Assembly: GCF_030814995.1 (NCBI RefSeq)
Contig: NZ_JAUSVX010000021.1
Coordinates: forward strand, 62,001-126,000
Length of the DNA: 64,000 bases
Direction of reading: 5' to 3'
Origin: Labrys wisconsinensis
GTDB lineage: Bacteria; Pseudomonadota; Alphaproteobacteria; Rhizobiales; Labraceae
The notes under the pieces: generated by a model
What the model saw: the letters and a program-made list of their open reading frames with translations, nothing else
What the model was told of the DNA's origin: nothing
Databases searched by the model: none
Made by a program: the position numbers and the translations under genes
Part shown: positions 26,637 through 35,786 of the stretch, in pieces
Numbering within the stretch: position 1 is the first letter of the stretch
Layout: each line of letters begins with the position of its first letter

Positions 26637-26776
26637 TGTCGCATCTCCTGCTTGAGCGAGACGGCGCGAGGGGCCCTGCGCGCAAGCCCCAGGCCCGCGG
26701 TCTCCCCGTTTGTTCCGTTCCGGAAAATCGCGCCGGTCTCGTGCCGCGATAAACGCCGTGGAACAGAGTGGGAAAA

Positions 26777-26789
26777 GCGATAAGATCGC
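26777..26789. promoter_or_regulatory. Small palindrome, possible LysR-type site
   Basis: GCGATAAGATCGC (5-3-5 inverted repeat) lies 25 bases before the LysR start codon in the 177-base space shared with the divergent methyltransferase gene. Position and size suit an autoregulatory LysR box, but no second copy was found. Confidence 0.35.
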
Positions 26790-26813
26790 ACAAGCATTGT
26801 TCGGAAAAATCAC

Positions 26814-27698
26814 ATGGCTCGCCGCATCCCGTCGCTGAACGCCCTGCGTGCCTTCGAGGCGGCGGGCCGGCATGGGCGGATGACGCTGGCTGCCGACGAG
26901 CTGGCCGTCACGCACAGCGCCGTCAGCCGCCAGGTGCAGCATCTGGAGAACGTCCTGGGCGTGCCGCTGTTCGAGGGGCCGAAGAACGGGCTGCGGCTCA
27001 CCGAGGCTGGAACGCGGCTGCTTTCCGGACTGGTGTCGGCCTTCGACCAGATCGACATGGCCGTCAGGCAGGTGGCCGACATGCCGGACGGTCCGCTCGA
27101 CGTATCCTGCCCCGGCACGTTCACCATGCGCTGGCTCATCCCGAGGCTCTACCGGTTCCAGGCGGCGCATCCCGGCATCGAGGTCCGGCTGACCTCTTCG
27201 TCCAGGCCGGTCGATTTCGCGCGCGACGGCTTCGACGTGGCAATCCGCGTCGGGGCCGGGCCCTGGCCGCAGGGGGCCGAGGTCGTCCCGCTCTTCGGCG
27301 AGCAGACCGGCCCCGTCCTGGCGCCGGCCCTGGCCCAGTCGGCGCCCCGGGACCTGGCGGGTGTCGCGGTGCTGCATTCGCGGACCCGGCGCCGTGCCTG
27401 GCCGGACTGGTGCGCGCGCTCGGGCACGCCGGGCGGCCATGCGCCGGGCATCGAGTACGAGCATTTCTACTTCATGCTGGAGGCGGCCTCCGCCGGGCTC
27501 GGCGTCTGCATCGCGCCCTGGCCGTTCGTCGCCGACGATGTCCGGTCCGGCCGGCTGGCGGCGCCGCGCGGCTTCATCGCCAGCGGGCAGGACTATGTCG
27601 CGCTGCGGCGGGCGCGCCGCCACCGGAAATCGTCGCTGTTCTGCGCGTGGCTTCAGGACGAGGCCCGGGATTTCGCCGCCGCGCCGCCGGGCTCCTGA
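26814..27698 (+). CDS. LysR family transcriptional regulator (GcvA-like)
   Basis: 294 residues. Helix-turn-helix at the N-terminus (AADELAVTHSAVSRQVQHLE), then a type 2 periplasmic-binding effector domain. The opening RRIPSLNALRAFEAAGRHG and the phrase FDVAIRVGAG are typical of the GcvA subgroup. Divergent from the methyltransferase gene and convergent with the EamA gene at 27653-28618, whose 3' end it overlaps by 46 bases. Confidence 0.92.
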   Translation: MARRIPSLNALRAFEAAGRHGRMTLAADELAVTHSAVSRQVQHLENVLGVPLFEGPKNGLRLTEAGTRLLSGLVSAFDQIDMAVRQVADMPDGPLDVSCPGTFTMRWLIPRLYRFQAAHPGIEVRLTSSSRPVDFARDGFDVAIRVGAGPWPQGAEVVPLFGEQTGPVLAPALAQSAPRDLAGVAVLHSRTRRRAWPDWCARSGTPGGHAPGIEYEHFYFMLEAASAGLGVCIAPWPFVADDVRSGRLAAPRGFIASGQDYVALRRARRHRKSSLFCAWLQDEARDFAAAPPGS

Positions 27699-28618
27699 GA
27701 CGGCGAGCTTCGGACCCCTTGCGGGCGTGCGCGGCTGCGCGCCAGGCTGGCGATCTCCTCGCGCGCGGCGAGCAGCGTGCCGCCGGTGATGAGCAGGGCG
27801 GCGACGGCGACCCGCGCGTCGAGAACGCCGTGGCCGGTGGCGATCAGCAGGGCCGTCGAGATCATCGGCGTGGAGAAGGCCATGACGCCGAGCAGCCGGA
27901 TATTGCCGCGCTTGACCCCGATGTCCCAGGCGAAGAAGGCAAGGCCGACCGGACCGATCCCGAGTGCGAGGGTCGCCCACCAGGCGGAGGGGGCGACCGT
28001 GACGACCGTGCCCTCGAACAGGGCGTGGCAGGCGAGCCCCAGGGCCGCCGTCGCCAGGCAGTACCAGCCGACGGTATCCGTGGGGACGGTGCCGACGGCG
28101 CGGCTCGACACGCAGAACGCCGCCCAGACGATGGCGGAGGCGATGGCCAGCAGCTGGCCGGCGAGATGCGCGCCGTCGAACATGGACAGGACGGCCGGTC
28201 CGAGCAGCACCACCGACCCGCCGGCCCCGATCAGGCACCCGGCGATGTGATACCAGCGCAGCCGTTCGCCCGGCAGGAAGCCGGTGAAGAGCACCATCAG
28301 CAGCGGCCAGAGGTTGACCAGGAGCGCGACGTCGACGGCGGGGGCATGCCGGAGCGCGACGTAATAGAGGGCATAATAGCCGAACAGGCCGGCGAGGCCG
28401 ATCGCCCAGACGGCGGCGCCGTGCCTGATATGGCGGAGCATGTCGTCGCCGTTCCAGAGCCATTTTCCCAGCATCACCAGGAAGGCGATGAAGAAGGTCA
28501 TGGCGATGAGCTGGAACGGCGGGAAGGCGACGGCATAGGTGGAGATCAGGACCTGGGCGCCCCATTGCAGGATGGTGGTCATGCCCAGGAGCGTGGCGCC
28601 GCGCTGCGAAAGGGCCAT
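27653..28618 (-). CDS. DMT superfamily (EamA) transporter
   Basis: 321 residues from ATG 28618, preceded by AAGGAGGCACGG; the frame stays open to an ATG at 28675 without a ribosome site. About ten helices (AGLFGYYALYYVALRHAPAV, LLVNLWPLLMVLFTG). Divergent from an ArsR-type regulator at 28714 across an inverted repeat, so likely under its control. The 3' 46 bases are antisense to the LysR gene. Confidence 0.87.
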   Translation of the reverse strand: MALSQRGATLLGMTTILQWGAQVLISTYAVAFPPFQLIAMTFFIAFLVMLGKWLWNGDDMLRHIRHGAAVWAIGLAGLFGYYALYYVALRHAPAVDVALLVNLWPLLMVLFTGFLPGERLRWYHIAGCLIGAGGSVVLLGPAVLSMFDGAHLAGQLLAIASAIVWAAFCVSSRAVGTVPTDTVGWYCLATAALGLACHALFEGTVVTVAPSAWWATLALGIGPVGLAFFAWDIGVKRGNIRLLGVMAFSTPMISTALLIATGHGVLDARVAVAALLITGGTLLAAREEIASLARSRARPQGVRSSPSQEPGGAAAKSRASS

Positions 28619-28690
28619 GGGGAACCGTGCCTCCTTGCCACGACGGCTCGCTGGAGCAGCCCGTGAGTTCAACATGCATGCATCAGCGTG

Positions 28691-28727
28691 TCGTGATATG
28701 TTGATCTAGCGCAATGACACATCACGA
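28691..28727. promoter_or_regulatory. Inverted repeat, candidate ArsR operator
   Basis: TCGTGATATGT (28691-28701) and ACACATCACGA (28717-28727) are complementary at 10 of 11 positions with a 15-base spacer. The repeat lies between the divergent EamA and ArsR genes and covers the first ATG of the regulator (28714), so either the regulator represses its own translation start region or its true start is the ATG at 28732. Confidence 0.6.
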
Positions 28728-29469
28728 GTCAATGATGGATGATATCAAGGCTGCCGCCGAGATCGCCCGCCTGCTGGCGGATCCGGTGCGCCTGACGATC
28801 CTGCATTTCCTGACATGGGGGCCGGCCTCGGTCGCCGAGCTGGTTGCCCTGACCGGGGCGAGCCAGCCGAACGTGTCGAACCACCTGAAGCTGCTGCGCG
28901 AGCGCGGCATGGTGCTGGGGGACAAGACCGGGCGACAGATCGTCTATCGCCTGGCCTCGCCGGCGGTCGCCGAGCTCTTCAACGCGCTGTCCTGGGCGGC
29001 GCTGGGCAAGGCGGAGCCGGCGAGCCTGCCGGCGACGGGCGCGCTGGTGCAGGCGCGCACCTGCTACGACCATCTCGCCGGCCGGCTCGGGGTGGCGCTG
29101 CTGCAGGGGCTGGTCGCGGCGCGAGCCATCACCGAGCCGCGGGAGGCCTGGGACACGATCGAGCCGGGGCCGTCAGCCGATGGCGTGTTGCAGCGGCTCG
29201 GCATCGATCTGGACGAGGCCGGCAGGGACGGGACGAGGCGGCGCTTCGCCTTCGCGTGTCCGGACTGGAGCGAGCATGGTCATTCCCATCTCGGCGGCCT
29301 GCTCGGGGCGGTCCTGTGCGAGCATTGCCGGAAGGCGGGCTGGATCGAGCGCAACGCCGCCACCCGGGCGGTCCAGCTGACCCCTTCGGGGGCGGACGCC
29401 CTCGAATGGCTGATCGGCCGGGACGGCCGATCAGCGGTCGGCGAAGGGGCGCGGACCCGCGCGCCCTGA
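28714..29469 (+). CDS. ArsR family helix-turn-helix regulator with extended C-terminal domain
   Basis: 251 residues, twice the size of a minimal ArsR protein. Winged helix at about 10-80 (LLADPVRLTILHFL, GASQPNVSNHLKLLRERGMV), then a C-terminal part with CPDWSEHGHSHLGG and CEHCRKAGWIERN, a Cys/His-bearing region that might bind a metal or ligand. Start uncertain: ATG 28714 has no ribosome site and overlaps the inverted repeat; 28732 and 28735 are alternatives. Divergent from an EamA exporter, which it probably represses. Confidence 0.85.
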   Translation: MTHHESMMDDIKAAAEIARLLADPVRLTILHFLTWGPASVAELVALTGASQPNVSNHLKLLRERGMVLGDKTGRQIVYRLASPAVAELFNALSWAALGKAEPASLPATGALVQARTCYDHLAGRLGVALLQGLVAARAITEPREAWDTIEPGPSADGVLQRLGIDLDEAGRDGTRRRFAFACPDWSEHGHSHLGGLLGAVLCEHCRKAGWIERNAATRAVQLTPSGADALEWLIGRDGRSAVGEGARTRAP

Positions 29470-29504
29470 CCGACCTGAAGCGTTTGCTTCAACCGCCGAC
29501 GCGC

Positions 29505-30464
29505 TCACGCAAGATCGGCGTCGGCTCCTCCGCGCCCGTCGGATTCGGACACGCCGCTCGCCTCCTGCATCCACTCGCGGAACGCCCGGATCAGCGGGCG
29601 CTCGGCATGGCTCTTGAGGCAGACGACGTAGTAGCGGAATCGCGGCGCGATCTTCAGCGAGAGGTCGAAAGGCCGCACCAGGCGGCCGGCGGCGAGGTCG
29701 TCGCCGACCAGGCTGGTGTTGCCGAGGGCGATGCCCTGGCCGTCGACCGCCGCCTGCAGCGCCAGGGAATGCTGGCTGAAATAGATGCCTCGGGCCGGGT
29801 CGGGCTTGTCCGCCTTCGCCGCCAGCAGCCACATGCGCCAGTCCGGCCACATGTCGTCCTGGGCGTGCCAGTCCAGATGGATCAGCGTGTGGTGGACGAG
29901 GTCGTTGGGCTCGCGCAGCGGCGCCGGGCCGTGCAGCAGCGCCGGGCTGCAGATCGGGAACACCGATTCGGCGAAGAGCGGGTCGGCGCGCAGGCCGGGA
30001 TAGTCGCCATTGCCGAAGCGCACGCCGACATCGGCCTCGCCGCGGGCGAAGTCGGCGGGGTGGTCGGAGATGTCGATGCGGATGTCCACGCCCTGGACCC
30101 GCTCGCGGAAGCGCGACAGGCGGGGGACCAGCCACTTCGCCGCGAACGAGGCGCTGGCGGTCACGGTCAGCGTCTCCGCCTGGCTGGCCCGGACGGCGGC
30201 GGCGAGCGCCGCGTCGATGCTGCGCAGCGGCATCTCCGTCGCGGCATGGAGCGCCTTGCCGGCATTGGTCAGGCCCATGGTGCGGCTGGTGCGCCAGAAC
30301 AGGCGGGTGCCGAGGCGCTGCTCGAAGGCCCGGATCTGGTTGCTGACGGCCGCGGCGGTGACGTCGAGCTCGTCGGCCGCCCGGGCGAAGCTGAGATGGC
30401 GCGCCGCCACCGAGAAGGTCCAGAGCGCGCCCAGTCCGTGATTGGCCTTGGGCATGGCGATCAT
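29505..30464 (-). CDS. LysR family transcriptional regulator (GcvA-like)
   Basis: About 319 residues. N-terminal helix-turn-helix (AADELDVTAAAVSNQIRAFE) and effector domain with FARGEADVGVRFGNGDYPG. ATG 30464 is taken; TTG 30467 and ATG 30455 are equally open and none has a good ribosome site. Divergent from the small protein gene at 30570, the most likely neighbour target. Confidence 0.9.
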   Translation of the reverse strand: MIAMPKANHGLGALWTFSVAARHLSFARAADELDVTAAAVSNQIRAFEQRLGTRLFWRTSRTMGLTNAGKALHAATEMPLRSIDAALAAAVRASQAETLTVTASASFAAKWLVPRLSRFRERVQGVDIRIDISDHPADFARGEADVGVRFGNGDYPGLRADPLFAESVFPICSPALLHGPAPLREPNDLVHHTLIHLDWHAQDDMWPDWRMWLLAAKADKPDPARGIYFSQHSLALQAAVDGQGIALGNTSLVGDDLAAGRLVRPFDLSLKIAPRFRYYVVCLKSHAERPLIRAFREWMQEASGVSESDGRGGADADLA

Positions 30465-30569
30465 CAAGCTTTTGTTGTCGATTCAAACATGATAGCGCCA
30501 TTGATCATTGTGGGCAAATCATTGAAATTATGGAGAAACAAGGAGCACCTCCACGGAGGTCCATCAACA

Positions 30570-30773
30570 ATGTCGATCGTCTCAATCCTCGCTTACGCCT
30601 TCCCTGCCGCCGCTTTCGCCGGCGCCGTCGGTCCCACCAGCCATCCGCGCCGGCGCGGATGGCCGGGCCGCTTCCAGACGCAGGCCGACGCCGAGCTGAC
30701 CGCCGCGCTGTCGCCGGCCGTGCTGTCCAGCGGCCATATCGTCCTCAACGTCTTTCTCCGCCGTCAACCTTGA
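30570..30773 (+). CDS. Small uncharacterised protein (67 aa)
   Basis: Not recognised. ATG 30570 follows GGAGGT at a 9-base distance, an excellent ribosome site, and a strong terminator sits 48 bases after the stop (30821-30850), so a discrete small transcription unit is likely. The first 20 residues are hydrophobic (MSIVSILAYAFPAAAFAGAV) and could be a signal peptide or membrane anchor. Residues 22-38 are basic and Pro/Gly-rich, and the C-terminal part (TAALSPAVLSSGHIVLNV) is mildly hydrophobic. It is divergent from a LysR regulator. Alternatives: a chance frame in a 5' leader. Confidence 0.45.
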   Translation: MSIVSILAYAFPAAAFAGAVGPTSHPRRRGWPGRFQTQADAELTAALSPAVLSSGHIVLNVFLRRQP

Positions 30774-30820
30774 GGCCGGGGCACCGCGCCGTTCCCTGCG
30801 CTCTTCCACCTGTCCCGCCG

Positions 30821-30850
30821 CCGCCGGAACCCAGGTTCCGGCGGTTTTTT
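30821..30850 (+). terminator. Rho-independent terminator
   Basis: A perfect 10-base-pair stem CCGCCGGAAC / GTTCCGGCGG with a CCAG loop, followed by six T residues (30845-30850). It ends the small-protein unit before the glucoamylase operon. Confidence 0.92.
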
Positions 30851-31009
30851 GTGGACGGCAGGCCTTGTCTTTCGCCAGCGTTGCGGCTTTGACTCAAGCG
30901 CACCACCGACGCCGCGCGCGGGCCACCATCGCGTGACAAACGCACCCGGCGCGCGCTTGATAGGCGCAACGGTCCGGCAATGTCCGGATGTCCCAGCGGG
31001 GAGGGTGCC

Positions 31010-33427
31010 TTGGAGAGCTCCGACACGAACGGCGTCGCGCCCGGCGCCCCCGGGCTGCCGGCGCGCTGGACCTCCAGCGCCAAGTCCGGCGTCGGCACGG
31101 CGCTGACCAAGGCGAGCCGGGTCTGGTTCACCCTCAGCCACGGCATCCTCAACGAGGTCTATTATCCGCGCATCGACATGGCCTGCACGCGCGACCTCGG
31201 CCTGATCGTCACCGGCACGGACGGCTATTTCTTCGAAGAGAAGCGCGACGCCGACCATGTGGTCGCCACCCTGCGGGAGGGCGTGCCGGCCTATGTCCTG
31301 ACCAACACGGCGCGCGACGGCGCCGTCCGCATCGAGAAGTCGGTGCTGGTCGATCCCGACCACGATGCGGTGCTGCAGGACATCCGCTTCGTGCCGCTGC
31401 GCGGCAGTCTCGCCGACTACCATGTCCATGCCCTGCTGGCGCCGCATCTGGTCAATGCCGGCATGGGCAACAGCGCCTGGGTCGGCGACTACAAGGGCGT
31501 GCCGATGCTGTTCGCGCAGGGGCGCGACGGCACCTCGCTGGCGCTCGCCTGCGACAAGCCGTGGCGCTGCCTCAGCGTCGGCTATGTCGGCGCCTCCGAC
31601 GGCTGGCGGCAGCTCCAGGATGGCGGCCGGCTCGATCCCGCCCTGCGCGCCGCGCCGGACGGCAATGTCGCCATGGCCGGCGAGGTCGCCCTCGAGGGAG
31701 ACGGCGGCTTCCTCCTCTCCCTCGCCTTCGGCATGAAGCCGGAGGAGGCGGGGTACCGGGCGCTGGCCAGCCTGCAGCGCGGCTTCGAGCCGGCCCGGGC
31801 CGCCTATGTCGCCGGCTGGCGGCACTGGCAGGACAGCCTGATCCCGCTCGGGCCCCCGTCTCCGCCCGACGGGCTCAGCCCCTACCGCGTCAGCACCGCG
31901 GTGCTCGCGACCCATCGGCCGCACTCCTTCCGCGGGCCGGCGGTGGCGAGCCTCTCCATCCCCTGGGGCTTCGAGAAGGGCGACGAGGATCTCGGCGGCT
32001 ATCACCTGGTCTGGCCGCGCGACCTGGTCGAGACCGCCGGCGGCTTCCTGGCGGCAGGGGCGGTCGAGGACGCCGAGTCGATCCTCGCCTATCTCGTCGC
32101 CATCCAGGAAGAGGACGGCCATTGGCCGCAGAACGCCTGGCTCGACGGCACCGCCTACTGGCCGGGGCTGCAGATGGACGAATGCGCCTTCCCCATCCTG
32201 CTGGCCGACGCGCTGCGCCGCGAGGGCGCGATCGATGCGGCGGGGCTCGCCTCGATCGCCACGATGATCGAGCGCGCCGCCGGCTTCATCGTCCGGAACG
32301 GCCCGGTGACCGGTGAGGACCGCTGGGAGGAGGACCCCGGCTATTCCACCTTCACCCTGGCGGTGGAGGTGGCGGCGCTGCTCGCCGCCGGCGATCTGCT
32401 CGCGGCGCTGGGCAAGGGCGATGCCGCCCGCCTGGTGCGCGAGGTCGCCGATTGCTGGAACGAGCAGATCGAACGCTGGACCTTCGTCACCGATACCGAG
32501 ATCGCCCGCAAGTTCGGGGTGAGCGGCTATTACGTCAGGATCGCCCCGCCCGACACGGCCGACGCCGCCTCGCCGCTCGCCGGCTTCGTGCCGATCAAGA
32601 ACCGGCCGCCGGGCGAGGACAGCCGGCCGGCGGCGGCCGTGGTCAGCCCCGACGCCCTCGCCCTGGTGCGCTTCGGCCTGCGCGCCGCCGACGACCCGCG
32701 CATGGTCGACACGGTCAAGGTGATCGACGGGCTGCTCAAGGTCGAGCTGCCGCAGGGGCCGCTCTGGTATCGCTACACCGGCGACGGCTATGGCGAGAAG
32801 GCCGACGGCTCGCCCTTCGACGGCACCGGCATCGGCCGGGCCTGGCCGCTGTTCGCCGGCGAGCGCGCCCATTACGAGATCGCCGCCGGCCGCCTCGACG
32901 CGGCCCAGCGCCTGCTGGCGACCTTCGAGGCCAGCGCCGCGCCGGGCGGCCTGCTGCCCGAGCAGAGCTGGGACCAGCCCGACATCCCCGAGCGCGAGCT
33001 GGTCTTCGGCCGGCCCGCCGGCAGCGCCATGCCGCTGGTCTGGGCCCATGCCGAGCATATCAAGCTCCTGCGCTCGCTGCGCGACGGGGCGGTGTTCGAC
33101 ATGCCGCCCCAGGGCGTCGAGCGCTATCAGAAGGCCAGGACCGGCTCGCCGCTGCGGATCTGGCGCTTCAACGCCAAGCTCGGCGTCATTCCCGCCGGCA
33201 AGACGCTGCGCCTGCAGCTGGACGCGCCGGCGCGGGTGCATTGGAGCCTCGACGGCTGGCTGGACACCCGTGACAGCGACACCGCGCCGGCTCCCTTCGG
33301 CCTGCATGTGCTCGACCTGCCGACAGCGGCCGCTGCCGCCGGCAGCCGCATCGTCTTCACCTTCTGGTGGCCGCAGGCGGAGCGGTGGGAGGGCGCGGAT
33401 TTCGCCGTGGCGATCGTTGCCCCGTGA
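31010..33427 (+). CDS. Glycoside hydrolase family 15 protein (glucoamylase-like), cytosolic
   Basis: About 805 residues. Start taken as TTG 31010 because of GGGGAGGG just before it; ATG 30980 in frame lacks a site. No signal peptide, so intracellular. An N-terminal beta-rich domain (about 1-270) precedes an (alpha/alpha)6 barrel with GH15 landmarks: [15 protein letters not shown], the general-acid region [12 protein letters not shown] and the catalytic-base region GLLPEQSWD, followed by [15 protein letters not shown]. It releases glucose from the non-reducing ends of alpha-glucans; trehalase activity is possible within GH15. Zwf and a glucokinase gene follow on the same strand. Confidence 0.9.
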   Translation: MESSDTNGVAPGAPGLPARWTSSAKSGVGTALTKASRVWFTLSHGILNEVYYPRIDMACTRDLGLIVTGTDGYFFEEKRDADHVVATLREGVPAYVLTNTARDGAVRIEKSVLVDPDHDAVLQDIRFVPLRGSLADYHVHALLAPHLVNAGMGNSAWVGDYKGVPMLFAQGRDGTSLALACDKPWRCLSVGYVGASDGWRQLQDGGRLDPALRAAPDGNVAMAGEVALEGDGGFLLSLAFGMKPEEAGYRALASLQRGFEPARAAYVAGWRHWQDSLIPLGPPSPPDGLSPYRVSTAVLATHRPHSFRGPAVASLSIPWGFEKGDEDLGGYHLVWPRDLVETAGGFLAAGAVEDAESILAYLVAIQEEDGHWPQNAWLDGTAYWPGLQMDECAFPILLADALRREGAIDAAGLASIATMIERAAGFIVRNGPVTGEDRWEEDPGYSTFTLAVEVAALLAAGDLLAALGKGDAARLVREVADCWNEQIERWTFVTDTEIARKFGVSGYYVRIAPPDTADAASPLAGFVPIKNRPPGEDSRPAAAVVSPDALALVRFGLRAADDPRMVDTVKVIDGLLKVELPQGPLWYRYTGDGYGEKADGSPFDGTGIGRAWPLFAGERAHYEIAAGRLDAAQRLLATFEASAAPGGLLPEQSWDQPDIPERELVFGRPAGSAMPLVWAHAEHIKLLRSLRDGAVFDMPPQGVERYQKARTGSPLRIWRFNAKLGVIPAGKTLRLQLDAPARVHWSLDGWLDTRDSDTAPAPFGLHVLDLPTAAAAAGSRIVFTFWWPQAERWEGADFAVAIVAP

Positions 33428-33483
33428 CAAGCCCGCCTCGGGTTGCAATAGTGCCGTTCCCGCAGAGCTGCGCAGGCGTTGCC

Positions 33484-34860
33484 ATGACTGAGACGAAATC
33501 GGACGCCTTCGTGCTGTTCGGCGCGACCGGGGATCTCGCCCACAAGAAGATCTTCCCCGCCCTCTACACCATGATCGAGCACGGCACGCTCGACATTCCG
33601 GTGATCGGCGTCGCCTTCGACGACTGGGACCTCGCCAAGCTGCAGGCGCGGGCGCATGACGGCATCGCCGCCGCGGTCGGCACGGTCGACGAGGAGCGCT
33701 TCGCCAAGCTCGCCGGCCTTCTGCGCTATGTCAGCGGCGACTACCGCAACGGCGCCACCTTCGCCAAGCTGAAGGCCGCCCTCGGCGCGGCCAGCCATCC
33801 GCTGCACTATCTCGCGGTGCCGCCGAGCATGTTCGAAACCGTGGTGCAGGGCCTGGAGCAGTCCGGCTGCGCCGACGGGGCGCGGCTGATGATCGAAAAG
33901 CCCTTCGGCCACGATCTTTCCTCGGCGCGCTGGCTCAACCGGATGCTGCATCTGGCCTTCGAGGAGAAGGCGATCTTCCGCATCGACCACTACGTCGGCA
34001 AGGAAGCGATCCAGAACCTGCTCTATTTCCGTTTCGCCAACGCCTATCTCGAGCCGATCTGGAACCGGACCTATGTCGAGAGCGTGCAGATCACCATGGC
34101 CGAGGATTTCGGCGTGGAGGGCCGCGGGCGCTTCTACGACGAGGTCGGCACCATCCGCGACGTGATCCAGAACCACCTGCTCAACGTGCTGGTGCTGCTG
34201 GCCATGGAGCCGCCCTCCGGCCATCTCAGCGAGGACCTGCTGGAAGAGAAGGTCAAGGTGCTGAAGGCGATCCGGCCGCTCACGGCCGACGACCTGGTGC
34301 GGGGACAGGTCGAGGGCTACCGCCAGATCCAGGGCGTCGCGCCGGCCTCGACCGTGGAAACCTTCGCGGCGCTGCGCCTCTACATCGATTCCTGGCGCTG
34401 GGAGGGCGTGCCCTTCTACATCCGCGCCGGCAAGAACCTGCCGGTGCACGCGACCGAGGTGGTGGTGAGGCTGCGCCGCCCGCCGCTCGACCTGTTCGGG
34501 GAGGGGCCGTCCCTGCCGACCAACTATCTGCGCTTCCGCTTCAACCCGCAGGTGGTCATCGCCGTCGGCTCGCGGCGCAAGGCGCCGGGCGAGGGCCTGG
34601 TGGGCGAGCCGGTCGAGCTCACGGCCGTCGACGACGGCAAGGGCGACCTCGAGCCCTATGAGCGCCTGATCGGCGACGCCATCGCCGGCGACGCCACGCT
34701 GTTCACCCGCCAGGATGCCAGCGAGATCGCCTGGCGGATCTTCGACCCGGTGCTCGCGGCGCCGCCGCCGGTCCATCCCTACAAGCCCGGCGAGTGGGGC
34801 CCGGCCGAGGCGATCGACAACTTCCGGCCGCCGCAGGGCTGGGTCGATCCGGCAGTCTGA
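33484..34860 (+). CDS. zwf: Glucose-6-phosphate 1-dehydrogenase
   Basis: 458 residues from ATG 33484. The NADP-binding motif [15 protein letters not shown] starts at residue 13, the substrate site [13 protein letters not shown] is near 166-178, and [16 protein letters not shown] follows. Converts glucose 6-phosphate to 6-phosphogluconolactone, feeding the Entner-Doudoroff and pentose phosphate routes. It lies 56 bases after the glucoamylase gene and 39 before the glucokinase gene; the 6-phosphogluconolactonase gene usually found beside zwf is absent here. Confidence 0.95.
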   Translation: MTETKSDAFVLFGATGDLAHKKIFPALYTMIEHGTLDIPVIGVAFDDWDLAKLQARAHDGIAAAVGTVDEERFAKLAGLLRYVSGDYRNGATFAKLKAALGAASHPLHYLAVPPSMFETVVQGLEQSGCADGARLMIEKPFGHDLSSARWLNRMLHLAFEEKAIFRIDHYVGKEAIQNLLYFRFANAYLEPIWNRTYVESVQITMAEDFGVEGRGRFYDEVGTIRDVIQNHLLNVLVLLAMEPPSGHLSEDLLEEKVKVLKAIRPLTADDLVRGQVEGYRQIQGVAPASTVETFAALRLYIDSWRWEGVPFYIRAGKNLPVHATEVVVRLRRPPLDLFGEGPSLPTNYLRFRFNPQVVIAVGSRRKAPGEGLVGEPVELTAVDDGKGDLEPYERLIGDAIAGDATLFTRQDASEIAWRIFDPVLAAPPPVHPYKPGEWGPAEAIDNFRPPQGWVDPAV

Positions 34861-34899
34861 AAACAGGAAGGGGAGGGGCGGGGACGGAGGGGAGAGCCC

Positions 34900-35616
34900 A
34901 TGGCGAAGGCGACAACGACGACCTTGAAAGCGGTGCCCAACCCCGCGGACCTGACCGTTCTCGCGGTCGATGTCGGCGGCAGTCACGTCAAGATCCGCAC
35001 CAACCGGGAGGAGGAGAAGCGCGTCGCCGCCTCCGGCCCCGACATGACGGCTGCGGGCATGGTCGCGGCGGTGCGCGGCCTGGCACAAGGCCTTGCCTTC
35101 AACGTGGTCTCGATCGGCTATCCCGGTCCGGTGCTGCACAACCGGCCGCTGGCCGAGCCGGCCAATCTCGGCAAGGGCTGGGTCGGCTTCGACTATGCCA
35201 AGGCCTTCGGCGCGCCGGTCAAGATCGTCAACGACGCCTTGATGCAGGCGGTCGGCAGCTACAGGGACGGCCGCATGCTGTTCCTTGGCCTCGGCACCGG
35301 GCTCGGCGCCGCGATGATCGCCGACGGAGTCGCCCTGCCGATGGAGCTGGCGCACCTGCCCTACAAGAAGGGCCGCAGCTACGAGGACTATGTCGGCGTC
35401 GCCGGCCTGGAGCGGCGCGGCAAGAAGAAGTGGCGCGAGTCCGTGTTCGACGTGGTCGAGCGCCTGAAGGCGGCGCTGGAGCCGGACTACGTCGTCATCG
35501 GCGGCGGCAATGTCGAGCTCCTCGAAGACCTGCCGCCCGGCAGCGAGCGCGGCGGCAACGAATTCGCCTTCGCCGGCGGCTTCCGCCTGTGGCAGGACGA
35601 GAAATTGAGGTTCTGA
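34900..35616 (+). CDS. ROK-family glucokinase, polyphosphate glucokinase-like
   Basis: 238 residues. Phosphate-binding loop LAVDVGGSHVKIRTN at about 21-35, catalytic Asp in IVNDALMQAVG, second phosphate loop FLGLGTGLGAAM, and a C-terminal VIGGGNVELL. The combination of short length and YEDYVGVAGLERRGKKKW matches polyphosphate/ATP glucokinases rather than long ROK repressors; the zinc-binding cysteine motif of repressors is absent. Phosphorylates the glucose released by the upstream glucoamylase. Ribosome site GGAGGGGAGAG. Confidence 0.88.
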   Translation: MAKATTTTLKAVPNPADLTVLAVDVGGSHVKIRTNREEEKRVAASGPDMTAAGMVAAVRGLAQGLAFNVVSIGYPGPVLHNRPLAEPANLGKGWVGFDYAKAFGAPVKIVNDALMQAVGSYRDGRMLFLGLGTGLGAAMIADGVALPMELAHLPYKKGRSYEDYVGVAGLERRGKKKWRESVFDVVERLKAALEPDYVVIGGGNVELLEDLPPGSERGGNEFAFAGGFRLWQDEKLRF

Positions 35617-35635
35617 GGAGGGGCGTGAGGCTGGA

Positions 35636-35786
35636 AAATCCCTCTCCCTCCGGGAGAGGGGCAGGGGTGAGGGTCTAAACGCCTCAGCAGATTGCCGAAT
35701 CCTTTTCACTGGCGGGATGCCGAAGCCCTCTCCGGCCGCCGTCTAACCCCTCACCCCTGCCCCTCTCCCGTTGGGAGAGGGGTTCT
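35636..35786. repeat. Imperfect inverted repeat overlapping the end of an EamA gene
   Basis: Left arm AATCCCTCTCCCTCCGGGAG onwards (35636-35680) and right arm ending CTCTCCCGTTGGGAGAGGGG (35742-35783) are near-complementary, each holding a mini-hairpin. It resembles the element at 24901-25053. The right arm lies inside the last 35 codons of the EamA gene on the minus strand. Confidence 0.75.

Noticed and set aside
26637-28679. Upstream extension of the methyltransferase frame through the LysR and EamA genes
   Set aside because: Antisense or out-of-frame to two clear genes; the ATG at 26636 has a good ribosome site and matches family length.
30764-35709. Very long open frames on the minus strand opposite the glucoamylase, zwf and glucokinase genes
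   Set aside because: They mirror high-GC third positions of the real genes, contain no domain motifs and are Arg/Gly/Asp-rich.
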